A DNA stretch of 12,157 nt from an uncultured Acetobacteraceae bacterium (GTDB lineage Bacteria; Pseudomonadota; Alphaproteobacteria; Acetobacterales; Acetobacteraceae): NCBI GenBank assembly GCA_903839965.1, contig CAIMEK010000629.1:1-12157 (forward strand), in the 5' to 3' direction. This document shows, piece after piece, positions 1-6,746 of the stretch. The notes under the pieces were generated by a model that was not told the origin of the DNA, did no database searches, and worked only from the letters and a program-made list of their open reading frames with translations. Position 1 is the stretch's first letter. Each line of letters opens with the position of its first letter. The translations under genes were made by a program, and so were the position numbers.

Positions 1-237
1 GTCGAACTTTTGCTCATCGCCCCCACCGCCAACCGCATCGTTCGCCCGATCGCCCGCATGCTCGGCATCGGCCCCTTCACCCCCTGCCAGCGCCCGGTCC
101 GCCCCGCACCCGCACCGGCGCCGCCCCCCGTCCCCGCGCCACGCCCCAGGTTCCCGGCGCCACCAAGCGAGGACGCCCCCCGCTGCTCCGGCTTCCCCTG
201 GCACCTGCTGCTCACGCCGGCCGAAAGACTGACCTGA
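1..237 (+). CDS. Hypothetical proline-rich reading frame, possibly the C-terminal end of a gene starting left of the window
   Basis: The frame is open from the first base to a TGA at 235-237, so it may be the tail of a longer gene; the first possible in-window start is a TTG at 10 (75 residues), with no convincing ribosome binding site visible. Codon third positions are nearly all C or G, as in the real genes nearby, which is the main support for coding. The product has a short hydrophobic and basic start, then a segment of alternating Pro and Ala (roughly residues 28-52 counted from the TTG) and an ordinary-looking tail ending in PAERLT. Pro/Ala tracts like this are common linkers or disordered tails, but they also arise by chance in GC-rich DNA. 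I do not recognise a family and assign no function. It runs convergently towards the minus-strand binding-protein gene. Confidence 0.35.
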   Translation, partial: VELLLIAPTANRIVRPIARMLGIGPFTPCQRPVRPAPAPAPPPVPAPRPRFPAPPSEDAPRCSGFPWHLLLTPAERLT

Positions 238-242
238 CCCGG

Positions 243-258
243 CGCGCGCCTTCGCGCG
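243..258 (+). terminator. Possible weak hairpin after the first reading frame
   Basis: Directly after the TGA at 235-237, CGCGCG (243-248) and CGCGCG (253-258) can pair around the loop CCTT. An 8-base palindrome, GGCGCGCC, follows at 265-272. There is no run of T after the stem, so this is at best a weak or factor-assisted terminator. GC-rich DNA produces such stems by chance. Confidence 0.2.
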
Positions 259-281
259 ACGCCCGGCGCGCCCAACCGTGC

Positions 282-304
282 CGATAACGTTACGTTATCG
301 TAAC
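282..304. promoter_or_regulatory. AT-rich overlapping double palindrome; operator-like site or bidirectional terminator
   Basis: CGATAACG (282-289) and CGTTATCG (293-300) form a perfect 8-base inverted repeat around TTA. The same bases take part in a second perfect inverted repeat, GTTACG (289-294) and CGTAAC (299-304) around TTAT. The stretch is AT-rich in a very GC-rich window and lies 9 bases past the stop of the minus-strand binding-protein gene and 44 bases past the plus-strand stop. Overlapping inverted repeats built on TAACGTTA-like words resemble TetR-type operators (family knowledge). A position between convergent stops fits a terminator better, but there is no T-run on either side. 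Which of the two it is cannot be settled from the sequence. Confidence 0.4.
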
Positions 305-312
305 TGTATTCC

Positions 313-1581
313 CTATGCCGGCAACAGCGGCGTCACCCGCCGGGTCAGGTCGCCCATCGCCTGCTCCGGCGTCTTCAGCCCGAGCACCGCCGCCTCGGCC
401 TCCTCGCGGAACAGGTCGCCCGCCCGCGCCGCCTCGTCGAAGGCAGGCAGCGGAATGCGCGCCACCTTCAGCACCTTGCGCTCCTCGTCCGCATACGGCA
501 CCGCGGCACGGAAGGTCGCGTCGTCGTATGTCGAGTTGCGCACCGGGCCATTGCCGTTGAGCGCGGCGACGCGGGTAGCCTCCACCGTGGTCATCGCCCG
601 CAGGAACGCCCACGAGAGTTCCTTGCGCCCCGCCGGGCGCGGCACCGCCATGCCCCAGAACTCCACCTTGGCGGGCGCCACCGGATACCTGCCCTGCAGC
701 GTGGCCGAGGCCGGCAGCGCAACGGTGCGGATCTTGCCGGCATAGGCGCCGCCCCGGGGGTCGTTGAACAGCCGCGCGCGGCTCATGCTCTGCACGCAGA
801 ACACCCCACGTCCCTGCTGCATCCACTGGGTGGTGTCCTCGGTGGTCAGGGTGGTGAAGTTGCGCGGAAACGCCCCTTCCTGGTACAGCGCCCGCAGCAG
901 CCTGATCGCGTTCAGCATGCCCGGCTGGTCCGCCGTGCACTTGAAGTCCGGGGTGATGAAGTCGCCGTCCCACATGCGCGCCAGGTCGATCACGTTCGGA
1001 TAGGTCAGCCCCGGCATCACCAGCCCGACCACCCGCGTGCCGTCGTCGCGGCGGTACGTGCAGCGCCGGATCATCTCGATCATGTCCTCGGCCGTCGCCG
1101 GCCCGTGGTCGATGCCGCGCTCGGCCAGGATCGCCGCGTTGTAGTGCAGCCCCGAGGAGGCATGGCGGAACGGCAGCCCCACCTGCAAGCCGCCCACCTT
1201 CATCCCCGCCAGCAGGCCCGGGAATATGTCCTCCGGCGCCGCCACCGGCGCCTTCGCCATCCACGCCTCCAGCGGCTCGAACAGCTTGGCCACGCGCGGC
1301 ACGATCTGCGTGTTCACCAGGAAGCCCACGTCGACCGCGGTGTGGTCGAGCGAGGCCTCGCGCAGCAGGCGGTCGCCCAACTGCCCGTTGTCGGCGAACG
1401 TGGTCCACTGCACGCCAACGCCGGTCTCCCGGGTGAACGCGGCGGTGATGTCGCCGGCCGACCCCACCGCGGCGGACTGGTGCACCTTGTGCGCGAACAC
1501 CGAGAGCGGCTCGGCCGCCCGGACGATGGCCGGCATCGCCAGCACGGCAACGCCTCCCAGCAGGGCCCGGCGTGCAACCAC
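313..1581 (-). CDS. ABC transporter substrate-binding protein, family 1 (sugar/polyol type), Tat-like signal
   Basis: This is probably the periplasmic binding component of an ABC importer of the family 1 (sugar, polyol or glycerol-phosphate) type. The start is a GTG at 1581-1579, chosen because GGGAGG lies 6 bases upstream. The 422-residue length is normal for the family. Residues 1-22 are an export signal with Arg-Arg at 4-5, then Leu-Leu and a hydrophobic stretch; the RRALLGG start suggests the twin-arginine route, and cleavage is likely at VRA|A near residue 22. The mature part has the family style: an early FTRETGVGVQ segment, then VGLPFRHASSGLHYNAAIL, where the ligand cleft usually forms, and a tail of short helices. 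No permease or ATPase gene adjoins it: downstream comes the convergent junction, upstream the divergent enolase-superfamily gene. It is therefore an orphan here. The ligand is unknown; the neighbouring acid-sugar-type dehydratase makes a sugar acid a reasonable guess. Confidence 0.85.
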   Translation of the reverse strand: MVARRALLGGVAVLAMPAIVRAAEPLSVFAHKVHQSAAVGSAGDITAAFTRETGVGVQWTTFADNGQLGDRLLREASLDHTAVDVGFLVNTQIVPRVAKLFEPLEAWMAKAPVAAPEDIFPGLLAGMKVGGLQVGLPFRHASSGLHYNAAILAERGIDHGPATAEDMIEMIRRCTYRRDDGTRVVGLVMPGLTYPNVIDLARMWDGDFITPDFKCTADQPGMLNAIRLLRALYQEGAFPRNFTTLTTEDTTQWMQQGRGVFCVQSMSRARLFNDPRGGAYAGKIRTVALPASATLQGRYPVAPAKVEFWGMAVPRPAGRKELSWAFLRAMTTVEATRVAALNGNGPVRNSTYDDATFRAAVPYADEERKVLKVARIPLPAFDEAARAGDLFREEAEAAVLGLKTPEQAMGDLTRRVTPLLPA

Positions 1582-1599
1582 GATTTTCCTCCCGCGGTG

Positions 1600-1635
1600 T
1601 TGGCGGGCGAAATCCTATCCCCTAAGCTCGCCCGC
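1600..1635 (+). promoter_or_regulatory. Predicted promoter for the enolase-superfamily gene, probably leaderless transcript
   Basis: TTGGCG (1600-1605) and TAAGCT (1623-1628) are separated by exactly 17 bases, matching the -35/-10 layout of a housekeeping sigma promoter. Seven bases after the -10 comes the ATG at 1636, so transcription would begin at or next to the start codon and leave no room for a ribosome binding site. None is visible, which is consistent. The element lies inside the 54-base gap shared with the divergent binding-protein gene. Confidence 0.45.
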
Positions 1636-2778
1636 ATGGAAGCCATGCCGTCCGACGACCTGATCATCCGCGCCGTGCGCGCCCATCCGTTGCGCACCGC
1701 CCTGCCCACCGTGCAGCACACCTCGCAAGGGGCGTGGCCACAGCTCGAAATCGCCATCGTCGAGGTCGAGACCGCCAGCGGCCGGGTGGGCATCGGCGAA
1801 TGCCTGGCCCGCCGCGGCGCCGTCGGCTACGCCCGTTTCATCCGCGACGCCCTGGCGCCGCGCCTGCTCGGCCGCTCCGCGCACGACCGCCGGGCGCTGT
1901 GGCAGGACATGCGCCTGGTGGTCACGGGCCGGCTGGGCGGCATGCTGGTGGAATCGATCGCCGGCATCGACACCGCGCTGTGGGACCTGGCCGGCCAGGC
2001 CGCCGGACAGCCGATCTGGCGCCTGCTCGGCGGCATCGGCCGCCCACGCGTCACCGCCTACGCCTCGTCGATCAACTGGGCGGACGATGCCCAGGTCGAG
2101 GCCGAAATAGCCCGCGCCCTCGGCCAGGGCTTCACCCAGATCAAGGTGAAGATCGGCGCTCCCGCCGAACGCGCCATCGCCCGCGTCCGCCACGCCCGCC
2201 GCATTGCCGGCGACGGGGTGAAACTCGCCGCCGACGCCAACTGGGCCTACGACGCCGACGAGGCCATGCGGGTCGGCCGGGTAATGTGCGACCTCGACTA
2301 CTTCTGGTTCGAGGAACCGCTGCCGCCCGACGACCTCTCCGGCTACGCCCGCCTGCGCCAGCACCTGCCCCTGCGCATCGCCGCCGGCGAAAGCGACTTC
2401 ACCGCCCGCGGCGTCGAGCCGCAACTGCGCAACGGCACTTTCGGCCTGGTGCAGCCCGACGTGGCCCGCTCCGGCGGCATCAGCGAAACCTTCCGCATCG
2501 CCGAGCTCGCCGCCCTGCACGGCATCGCCTATGCGCCGCATGTCGGCTGGTCCGGCGGCGTGTGCAGCGCCGCCAGCGTCCACCTGGCCGCCGCCGCCGA
2601 AAGCTTCCTGACCTTCGAATGCATGGTGTTCGACAACCCGCTGCGCCAGGAACTCACCACCCCCGTCTACGGCGACGTCGCCGGCCTCAAGGACGGCATG
2701 CTGGACGTCCCCACCGCCCCCGGCCTCGGCGTCCGCCTGAAACCGGGCGCCCTCGAACGCTTCGCCATTGCGGAGTGA
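1636..2778 (+). CDS. Mandelate racemase/muconate lactonizing enzyme family protein (enolase superfamily dehydratase or racemase)
   Basis: This is a predicted cytoplasmic, divalent-metal enzyme that abstracts a proton alpha to a carboxylate, as in acid-sugar dehydratases or racemases. The 380 residues show the capping domain first, then the barrel. The catalytic set of the mandelate racemase subgroup is visible: KVK at 170-172 (second Lys the usual base), metal ligands Asp200 (AADANW), Glu226 or Glu227 (FEEP) and Glu252 (GES), the Asp275 (QPDVAR) and His302 (PHVGW) pair acting as the other base, and Glu328 near the end. All appear intact. ATG 1636 is chosen because the predicted promoter places the transcript start there; ATG 1645, in frame, is an alternative with a weak GGA before it. 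The frame stays open upstream to about 1105, but that part overlaps the opposite gene antisense and is not needed by the family. The exact substrate cannot be read from the sequence. Confidence 0.9.
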   Translation: MEAMPSDDLIIRAVRAHPLRTALPTVQHTSQGAWPQLEIAIVEVETASGRVGIGECLARRGAVGYARFIRDALAPRLLGRSAHDRRALWQDMRLVVTGRLGGMLVESIAGIDTALWDLAGQAAGQPIWRLLGGIGRPRVTAYASSINWADDAQVEAEIARALGQGFTQIKVKIGAPAERAIARVRHARRIAGDGVKLAADANWAYDADEAMRVGRVMCDLDYFWFEEPLPPDDLSGYARLRQHLPLRIAAGESDFTARGVEPQLRNGTFGLVQPDVARSGGISETFRIAELAALHGIAYAPHVGWSGGVCSAASVHLAAAAESFLTFECMVFDNPLRQELTTPVYGDVAGLKDGMLDVPTAPGLGVRLKPGALERFAIAE

Positions 2779-3099
2779 CCCCGATGGAGAAGGGAAACTA
2801 AGGCCAGCGGCGCTGCCCTCGCCGCCAGACAAGTCGGACCACGATCCTTCAGATTGCCGTTACACTGAACTGTAATACTTCGGGTATGCGGCTCCGTTTC
2901 GGCTGGCGGCAGCGGCCTTTCACGCAAAAGAGAACCGAAGTACCCTGCTCGGTTATGCTAGAATTTACCGTACCCCCGGAAAATCGGGAATCTCTTCTCG
3001 CGCAACGCTCCGCCGGCCAGGCCGTTGCAATGGCCGGACAGGGCAACCGGGCCGGGGGTCTCGGACAGTCGACGCGTGCATCGATCGAGGGAGACAGCG
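2779..3099. other. Long intergenic region with locally AT-rich DNA and several hairpin-forming repeats; no gene seen
   Basis: I see no credible gene here. A frame opening at 2886 only runs on as an out-of-frame shadow of the next gene. About 2850-2995 is richer in A and T than its surroundings and contains TTACA (2860-2864) and TGTAA (2871-2875), inverted around six bases, and the -10-like word TATGCT (2954-2959), with no good -35 at the right distance. Closer to the next gene, CCGGCC (3013-3018) can pair with GGCCGG (3050-3055), and inside it GTTGC (3024-3028) with GCAAC (3043-3047), which would give a structured leader. The region probably holds the promoter and 5' leader of the DUF2939 gene. 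Confidence 0.4.
2807..2825 (+). terminator. Possible hairpin terminator after the enolase-superfamily gene
   Basis: GCGGCG (2807-2812) and CGCCGC (2820-2825) can pair around a seven-base loop, 29 bases past the TGA at 2776-2778. No T-run follows, so the call rests on stem and position only. Confidence 0.2.
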
Positions 3100-3669
3100 A
3101 TGGCGACAGTGGCGCACCGGCGAACCCGTGGCACCCGCGTGCTCCCGGCCACGGCCGTGGCGCTCGCGCTGCTGGCGAGCTGCTATGTCGCCGGCCCGTT
3201 CGTCACGCTGTGGCAAATCGCCCGGGCCGCCGAAACCGGCGACCTCGCCGTGCTGCAGGGGTCGATCGACTGGGGCGCGGTGCGGCAGGGCCTGAAGGAC
3301 GACATCGCCGAAGGCGTGGTCGGCATGCCGGCGCAGACGCTGCTGGCGGGCAACGTGCTGCCGCCGTTCGGCGCCGGCTTCATGAACGGCATCGCCGCCA
3401 CCGAGGTCGACCGCAGCGTCACGCCGCAGGGCCTGTGGGAAGCGGCGGACGTGTTCGACCCGGCCGCGCATGGCGGGTCCGCCCGGCCCAGCATCGTCGA
3501 TGCCGGCTTCACCACGCCGACGCGGTTCGACCTGCGCGTGCACCTGCCCTGCCAGGGCGCCGAGGAGCCGCCGCTACACCTGCGGCTGGCGTTTCATGCC
3601 GGGTCCTGGCGCGTGGTGCGCGTCTGGGTGCCGCAGGACCTGATGGACCGCGCCGGCGCCCGCACCTGA
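3100..3669 (+). CDS. DUF2939 domain protein, membrane-anchored or lipoprotein
   Basis: Function is unknown; the family (DUF2939) is common in Proteobacteria as small envelope proteins. The start is ATG 3100, chosen because GAGGGAGA lies just upstream; the frame is open further upstream but without a better start. The 189-residue product has a basic N-terminus (RRTRGTR), a hydrophobic segment at about 15-38, then the family signature: YVAGPFVTLWQIARAAETGD at about 29-48, followed by SIDWGAVRQGLKDD (about 55-68), matching the family pattern of an acidic residue before VR and SLK/GLK. L-A-S-C at 25-28 fits a lipobox, so Cys28 may carry lipid; alternatively the segment is an uncleaved anchor. The rest is presumably periplasmic. 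It is flanked by long gaps on both sides (321 and 155 bases), so it is probably its own transcription unit and not part of the catabolic operon. Confidence 0.75.
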   Translation: MATVAHRRTRGTRVLPATAVALALLASCYVAGPFVTLWQIARAAETGDLAVLQGSIDWGAVRQGLKDDIAEGVVGMPAQTLLAGNVLPPFGAGFMNGIAATEVDRSVTPQGLWEAADVFDPAAHGGSARPSIVDAGFTTPTRFDLRVHLPCQGAEEPPLHLRLAFHAGSWRVVRVWVPQDLMDRAGART

Positions 3670-3750
3670 ACGCGGCGACGAAGCGCCGCGGACAAACCGG
3701 TTCCGCGCAGGTTCCCCATGCCGACATGACCGAAACGCGCTAAGACGACG

Positions 3751-3776
3751 CGGCGTGCCGGTTGGCCGGCGCGCCG
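3751..3776 (+). promoter_or_regulatory. Strong GC-rich hairpin in the leader before the family 5 binding-protein gene
   Basis: CGGCGTGCCGG (3751-3761) pairs with CCGGCGCGCCG (3766-3776) around the loop TTGG, an 11-pair stem with a single G-T wobble. A second possible stem follows: CCGTCG (3778-3783) with CGACGG (3797-3802). It lies 82 bases after the stop of the DUF2939 gene and 48 bases before the ATG of the binding protein. With no T-run it may be a factor-assisted terminator for the upstream gene or a structured, stabilising 5' leader for the downstream one. Confidence 0.4.
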
Positions 3777-3824
3777 TCCGTCGGGCTCCCCACGCGCGAC
3801 GGGCCGGTCATGAAGGAGCAGACC

Positions 3825-5432
3825 ATGCGCACTATCCTGGCAGCCGGCTCGGCCGCGCTGCTGCTCGCCGCCACCGCCCTGGCCCCCGCGCGCGCCGCCG
3901 ACATCACCGTCGCCTGGGCCGCCGCCGCCTCCTCGGCCGACCCGCACTTCCACGCCGTAACGCCCAACAACGCCCTGGCGCGGGAGGTGTTCAGCGCGCT
4001 GACCCGCACCGACCCGCGCGGCGTCATCGGGCCCGACCTGGCGGCGTCGTGGGAGGTGAAGGACCCGTTGACCTGGGTGTTCCACCTGCGCGACACGAAG
4101 TTCCAGGACGGCACCCCGTTCACCGCCAACGACGTGCTGTACAGCCTGTGCCGGACGCTGAAGGCGGTGGGGGCGACGCAGTCCTTCACCGAAGTGCCGA
4201 AGACGGTGGCCAGCGCCGAAGTGGTCGATCCGCGCACCATCGTGTTCCACACCCGCGCCCCCGACCCCACCGTGCCGGCGCTGCTGGTGGGCTACTACAT
4301 GCTGTCGGCGCACACCGCCGGGGCCGCCGCCGATATCCGCTTCGACCCGGCCACCCAATGCGGCGTGCCGCTGCCGCCCTCGTCGGACTTCGACACCCTG
4401 AAAATGACCAACGGCACCGGCCCGTACCGCCTGACCCGCTACGTGGCCGGCGACGCGGCGGTGCTGGAAGCCAACCCGGGCTACTATGGCGCCAAGGCGC
4501 ACTGGAACCGGGTCACCATCCGCCCGGTGAGCAACACCGGCGCCCGCACGGCGGGGCTGCTGGCCGGCGATTTCGACCTGATCGAAAACCCCGCGGCGCG
4601 CGACCTGCCGGCCATCAAGGCCAAGGGCGGGCTGGCCTACACCACCACGCCCTCGGACCGCATCGTCTTCCTGCAGCCCGATAGCGGCCGCACGCCGAGC
4701 CCGCTGGTGGAGGCCGGCGGCAAGAACCCGCTGACCGACGCGCGGGTGCGCGAGGCGATCTCGATCGCCATCGACCGCAAGGCCATCGCCGACCGGCTGA
4801 TGGACGGACTGGCCGTGCCCGCCGACCAATATGTCACCGCCGGGCTGCCGGGCCATCTCGACAATCCGCCGAAGCGGCCGTTCGATCCGACGCGGGCGCG
4901 CAAGCTGCTGGCCGAGGCCGGCTGGCCCGACGGGTTCGGCCTCACCATTTCGGCCACCAACGACCGCTACATCAACGACGGCCAGGTGATCCAGGCGGTC
5001 GGCCAGTACCTTTCCCGCATCGGCATCCGCGTCAAGGTCGATGCGATGACGCAGACCATGTTCTTCCCGCGCCGCGCCAAGCGCGAGTTCAGCCTGGCCA
5101 TGGGCGGCTGGGGCTACAGCCCGCTGTCGAGCATTTCCGTGCTGCGCACCTGGGTGGTCACCACCGACCTGTCGCGCGGCATCGGCGGGTCGAACTACGG
5201 CGGCTACCACAGCGACGCCTTCGACGCCGCCTTCCTGCCCGCGCTCACCGACCTCGACGACGCCAGCCGCGCCAGGCGCCTGCAGGACGCCACCCGCATC
5301 GCGCTGACCGACAGCGCCATCATCCCGCTGTACTGGGAAACCTCGGTCTGGGCCTACAAGGACCGCTACAGCTTTGTTGGCCGGGCCGACCAGCAGACCG
5401 ACTTCGACGGGCTGAGCCTGAAGGCGAAGTAG
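3825..5432 (+). CDS. ABC transporter substrate-binding protein, family 5 (peptide/nickel/opine type)
   Basis: Predicted periplasmic receptor of a dipeptide/oligopeptide-type ABC importer. The start is ATG 3825, picked because AAGGAG (3813-3818) sits 6 bases upstream; an ATG at 3810 contains that site and would be off. The 535 residues match the family. Residues 1-24 are a classical signal peptide (hydrophobic core LLLAATALA, cleavage ARA|A at 24/25). The family 5 signature spans about 71-108: DLAASWEV, then WVFHLRDTKFQDGTPFTAND. Later come NGTGPYRLTRY, ARVREAISIAIDRKAI and the C-terminal IIPLYWETSVWAY, all typical. No permease or ATPase genes lie beside it; the next gene, 54 bases on, is a Gfo/Idh/MocA oxidoreductase. 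It may share the transporter encoded beyond the right edge or one elsewhere. The ligand is unknown; this family also binds sugars, opines and metal chelates, so a peptide ligand should not be assumed. Confidence 0.9.
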   Translation: MRTILAAGSAALLLAATALAPARAADITVAWAAAASSADPHFHAVTPNNALAREVFSALTRTDPRGVIGPDLAASWEVKDPLTWVFHLRDTKFQDGTPFTANDVLYSLCRTLKAVGATQSFTEVPKTVASAEVVDPRTIVFHTRAPDPTVPALLVGYYMLSAHTAGAAADIRFDPATQCGVPLPPSSDFDTLKMTNGTGPYRLTRYVAGDAAVLEANPGYYGAKAHWNRVTIRPVSNTGARTAGLLAGDFDLIENPAARDLPAIKAKGGLAYTTTPSDRIVFLQPDSGRTPSPLVEAGGKNPLTDARVREAISIAIDRKAIADRLMDGLAVPADQYVTAGLPGHLDNPPKRPFDPTRARKLLAEAGWPDGFGLTISATNDRYINDGQVIQAVGQYLSRIGIRVKVDAMTQTMFFPRRAKREFSLAMGGWGYSPLSSISVLRTWVVTTDLSRGIGGSNYGGYHSDAFDAAFLPALTDLDDASRARRLQDATRIALTDSAIIPLYWETSVWAYKDRYSFVGRADQQTDFDGLSLKAK

Positions 5433-5444
5433 TCCCACGCGACA

Positions 5445-5467
5445 GCCGGTGCCAGGCCCGCGCCGGC
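5445..5467 (+). promoter_or_regulatory. Intercistronic hairpin between binding-protein gene and oxidoreductase gene
   Basis: GCCGGTGC (5445-5452) pairs with GCGCCGGC (5460-5467), with one G-T wobble, around a seven-base loop. It begins 12 bases past the stop of the binding-protein gene and ends 19 bases before the next ATG. Such stems after binding-protein genes commonly protect the upstream message from 3' exonucleases and lower expression of the downstream gene (general knowledge). There is no T-run, so full termination is unlikely. Confidence 0.4.
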
Positions 5468-5486
5468 CCTTCGGAATCGGAGTTCG

Positions 5487-6647
5487 ATGGTCATGACGGA
5501 AGCATTTCCCCGCCTCGGCCGGCGGTTGCGGCTGGGCCTGCTGGGCGGCGGCCCGGGCAGCTTCATCGGCCCGATGCACCGCGCCGCCGCGCGGCTCGAC
5601 GGCCGCTTCGACCTCATCGCCGGCGTGCTGTCGTCCAATGCGGAGAAGGGCCGCGCCGCCGCCGCCGCCCTGGGCATCGCCGCCTATCCCTCGGCCGCGG
5701 CCATGTGCGCCGCCGAACCGACGCTGGACGCGGTGGCGGTGATGACGCCGAACCACTGCCACATCGCGGAGTGCCGCGCGGCGCTCGGGGCCGGGCTGCA
5801 CGTGGTCTGCGACAAGCCGCTGACCAACACGCTCGCCGAGGCCCGCGAACTGGCCAGCCTCGCCGCCGAACGCAAGCGGGTGTTCTGCCTCACCCACGCC
5901 TATTCCGCCTATCCGATGATCCGCCAGATGAAGGCCATGGTCGCCGCCGGCACGCTCGGCGAATTGCGCGCCGTGCAGGTGGAATATTTGCAGGCCGGCA
6001 TGAGCCAGCGCGTCGAGAACGGGCCGCTCACTGCCAAGCTGCGCTGGAAGCTGGATACCGCGCAGTCCGGGCCGTCGCTGGTGCTGGGCGACATCGGCAC
6101 CCATGCCGACCAGTTGCTGCGTTTCGTGGTAGGCCGGCCGATCACCCGCATCGCGACCGACCTCGGCGCGCTGGTGCCGGGGCGCACGGTGCACGACTGG
6201 TGCTCCTGCCTGCTGCGCATGGAGGGCGGGCTGCGCGGCACGCTGAACGTTTCGCAGGCGCTGGCCGGCGCGGAGAACGTCATCACGCTGCGCGTGTTCG
6301 GCGAGCGCGGCCACCTGGAATGGAGCCACGCGCGCAGCAACTTCCTCACCCATGCGCCGCACGGCGAGCCGGTGCGCACGCTGTCGCGTGGCGGCCCCGG
6401 CATGCTGCCCCCGGCGGCGCGGCTGGTACGCATCCCGGCCGGGCATCCCGAGGGCCTGCTGGAGGCGTTCGCCAACCTCTACCGCGACGCCGCCGAGGCG
6501 ATGGCCGCCGCCATCCTGGGCGTCGCGCCCGATCCGGCGGCGCTGGAATTCCCGACCGCGCGCGACGGCGTGGCGGGGCTGGCCTTCCTCGAAGCGGCGA
6601 TCGCCTCGCAGGCCGCCGGCGGCGCTTGGACGGACGTTGCGTCGTAA
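5487..6647 (+). CDS. Gfo/Idh/MocA family NAD(P)-dependent oxidoreductase
   Basis: Predicted cytoplasmic dehydrogenase or related NAD(P)-dependent enzyme acting on a sugar, polyol or sugar-like acid. The 386 residues follow the family plan: an N-terminal Rossmann fold with the glycine-rich turn GGGPGS (20-25), a PNHCHI segment (88-93), the substrate/cofactor Lys motif CDKP (108-111, in place of the usual EKP), then the C-terminal sheet domain with the Asp202-His206 pair in GDIGTH, the usual catalytic His position, and EGLLEAFANLY (322-332). Nothing looks missing. ATG 5487 is taken, with CGGAG 4 bases upstream; ATG 5493, in frame, has the same site at 10 bases and is equally possible. It sits between a family 5 binding protein and a cyclase-family gene, which suggests a role in breaking down an imported compound. 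A hairpin with a pyrimidine-rich tail follows the stop, so it may end this unit. Confidence 0.9.
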   Translation: MVMTEAFPRLGRRLRLGLLGGGPGSFIGPMHRAAARLDGRFDLIAGVLSSNAEKGRAAAAALGIAAYPSAAAMCAAEPTLDAVAVMTPNHCHIAECRAALGAGLHVVCDKPLTNTLAEARELASLAAERKRVFCLTHAYSAYPMIRQMKAMVAAGTLGELRAVQVEYLQAGMSQRVENGPLTAKLRWKLDTAQSGPSLVLGDIGTHADQLLRFVVGRPITRIATDLGALVPGRTVHDWCSCLLRMEGGLRGTLNVSQALAGAENVITLRVFGERGHLEWSHARSNFLTHAPHGEPVRTLSRGGPGMLPPAARLVRIPAGHPEGLLEAFANLYRDAAEAMAAAILGVAPDPAALEFPTARDGVAGLAFLEAAIASQAAGGAWTDVAS

Positions 6648-6690
6648 ACTTGCGCCGCCGGCACCCGCAGGCAATGGCGCCGCGTGCCAG

Positions 6691-6720
6691 GGGCGGTCGT
6701 GCGCGGCCGCCCGGCCTTCC
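6691..6720 (+). terminator. Possible intrinsic terminator after the Gfo/Idh/MocA gene
   Basis: GGGCGG (6691-6696) pairs with CCGCCC (6707-6712) around ten bases, and the stem is followed by GGCCTTCCTTTC, a pyrimidine-rich tail instead of a clean T-run. It lies 44 bases after the stop at 6647 and upstream of a promoter-like element, as expected at a boundary between two transcription units. Confidence 0.3.
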
Positions 6721-6740
6721 TTTCGCGCGCCCTGAGCGCC

Positions 6741-6746
6741 TAAGCT
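6741..6746 (+). promoter_or_regulatory. Possible -10 element for the cyclase/hydrolase/amidohydrolase operon
   Basis: TAAGCT, inside CCTAAGCTG, repeats the word used at the predicted leaderless promoter at 1621-1629. The matching -35 is poor (TTCCTT at 6717-6722, 18 bases away). It would place the transcript start near 6753 and leave a leader of about 38 bases carrying AGGAAG (6776-6781), 9 bases before the ATG at 6791. Confidence 0.3.

Noticed and set aside
1105..1635. Upstream extension of the enolase-superfamily reading frame by 177 codons
   Set aside because: It lies antisense to the binding-protein gene and is basic, repetitive, GC-frame-shadow sequence. The family needs no such extension, and a promoter with correct spacing sits right before ATG 1636.
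2784..2801. Five-codon ORF after the enolase-superfamily gene (MEKGN)
   Set aside because: It is too short, has no ribosome binding site, and there is no sign of conservation or regulatory arrangement such as a leader peptide with attenuator.
2931..2959. Possible stress-sigma (EcfG-like) promoter, AGAAC followed by CGGTT
   Set aside because: The -35 lacks the first G, and the spacing (14-15 bases) is shorter than the usual 16-17, so it does not meet the pattern.
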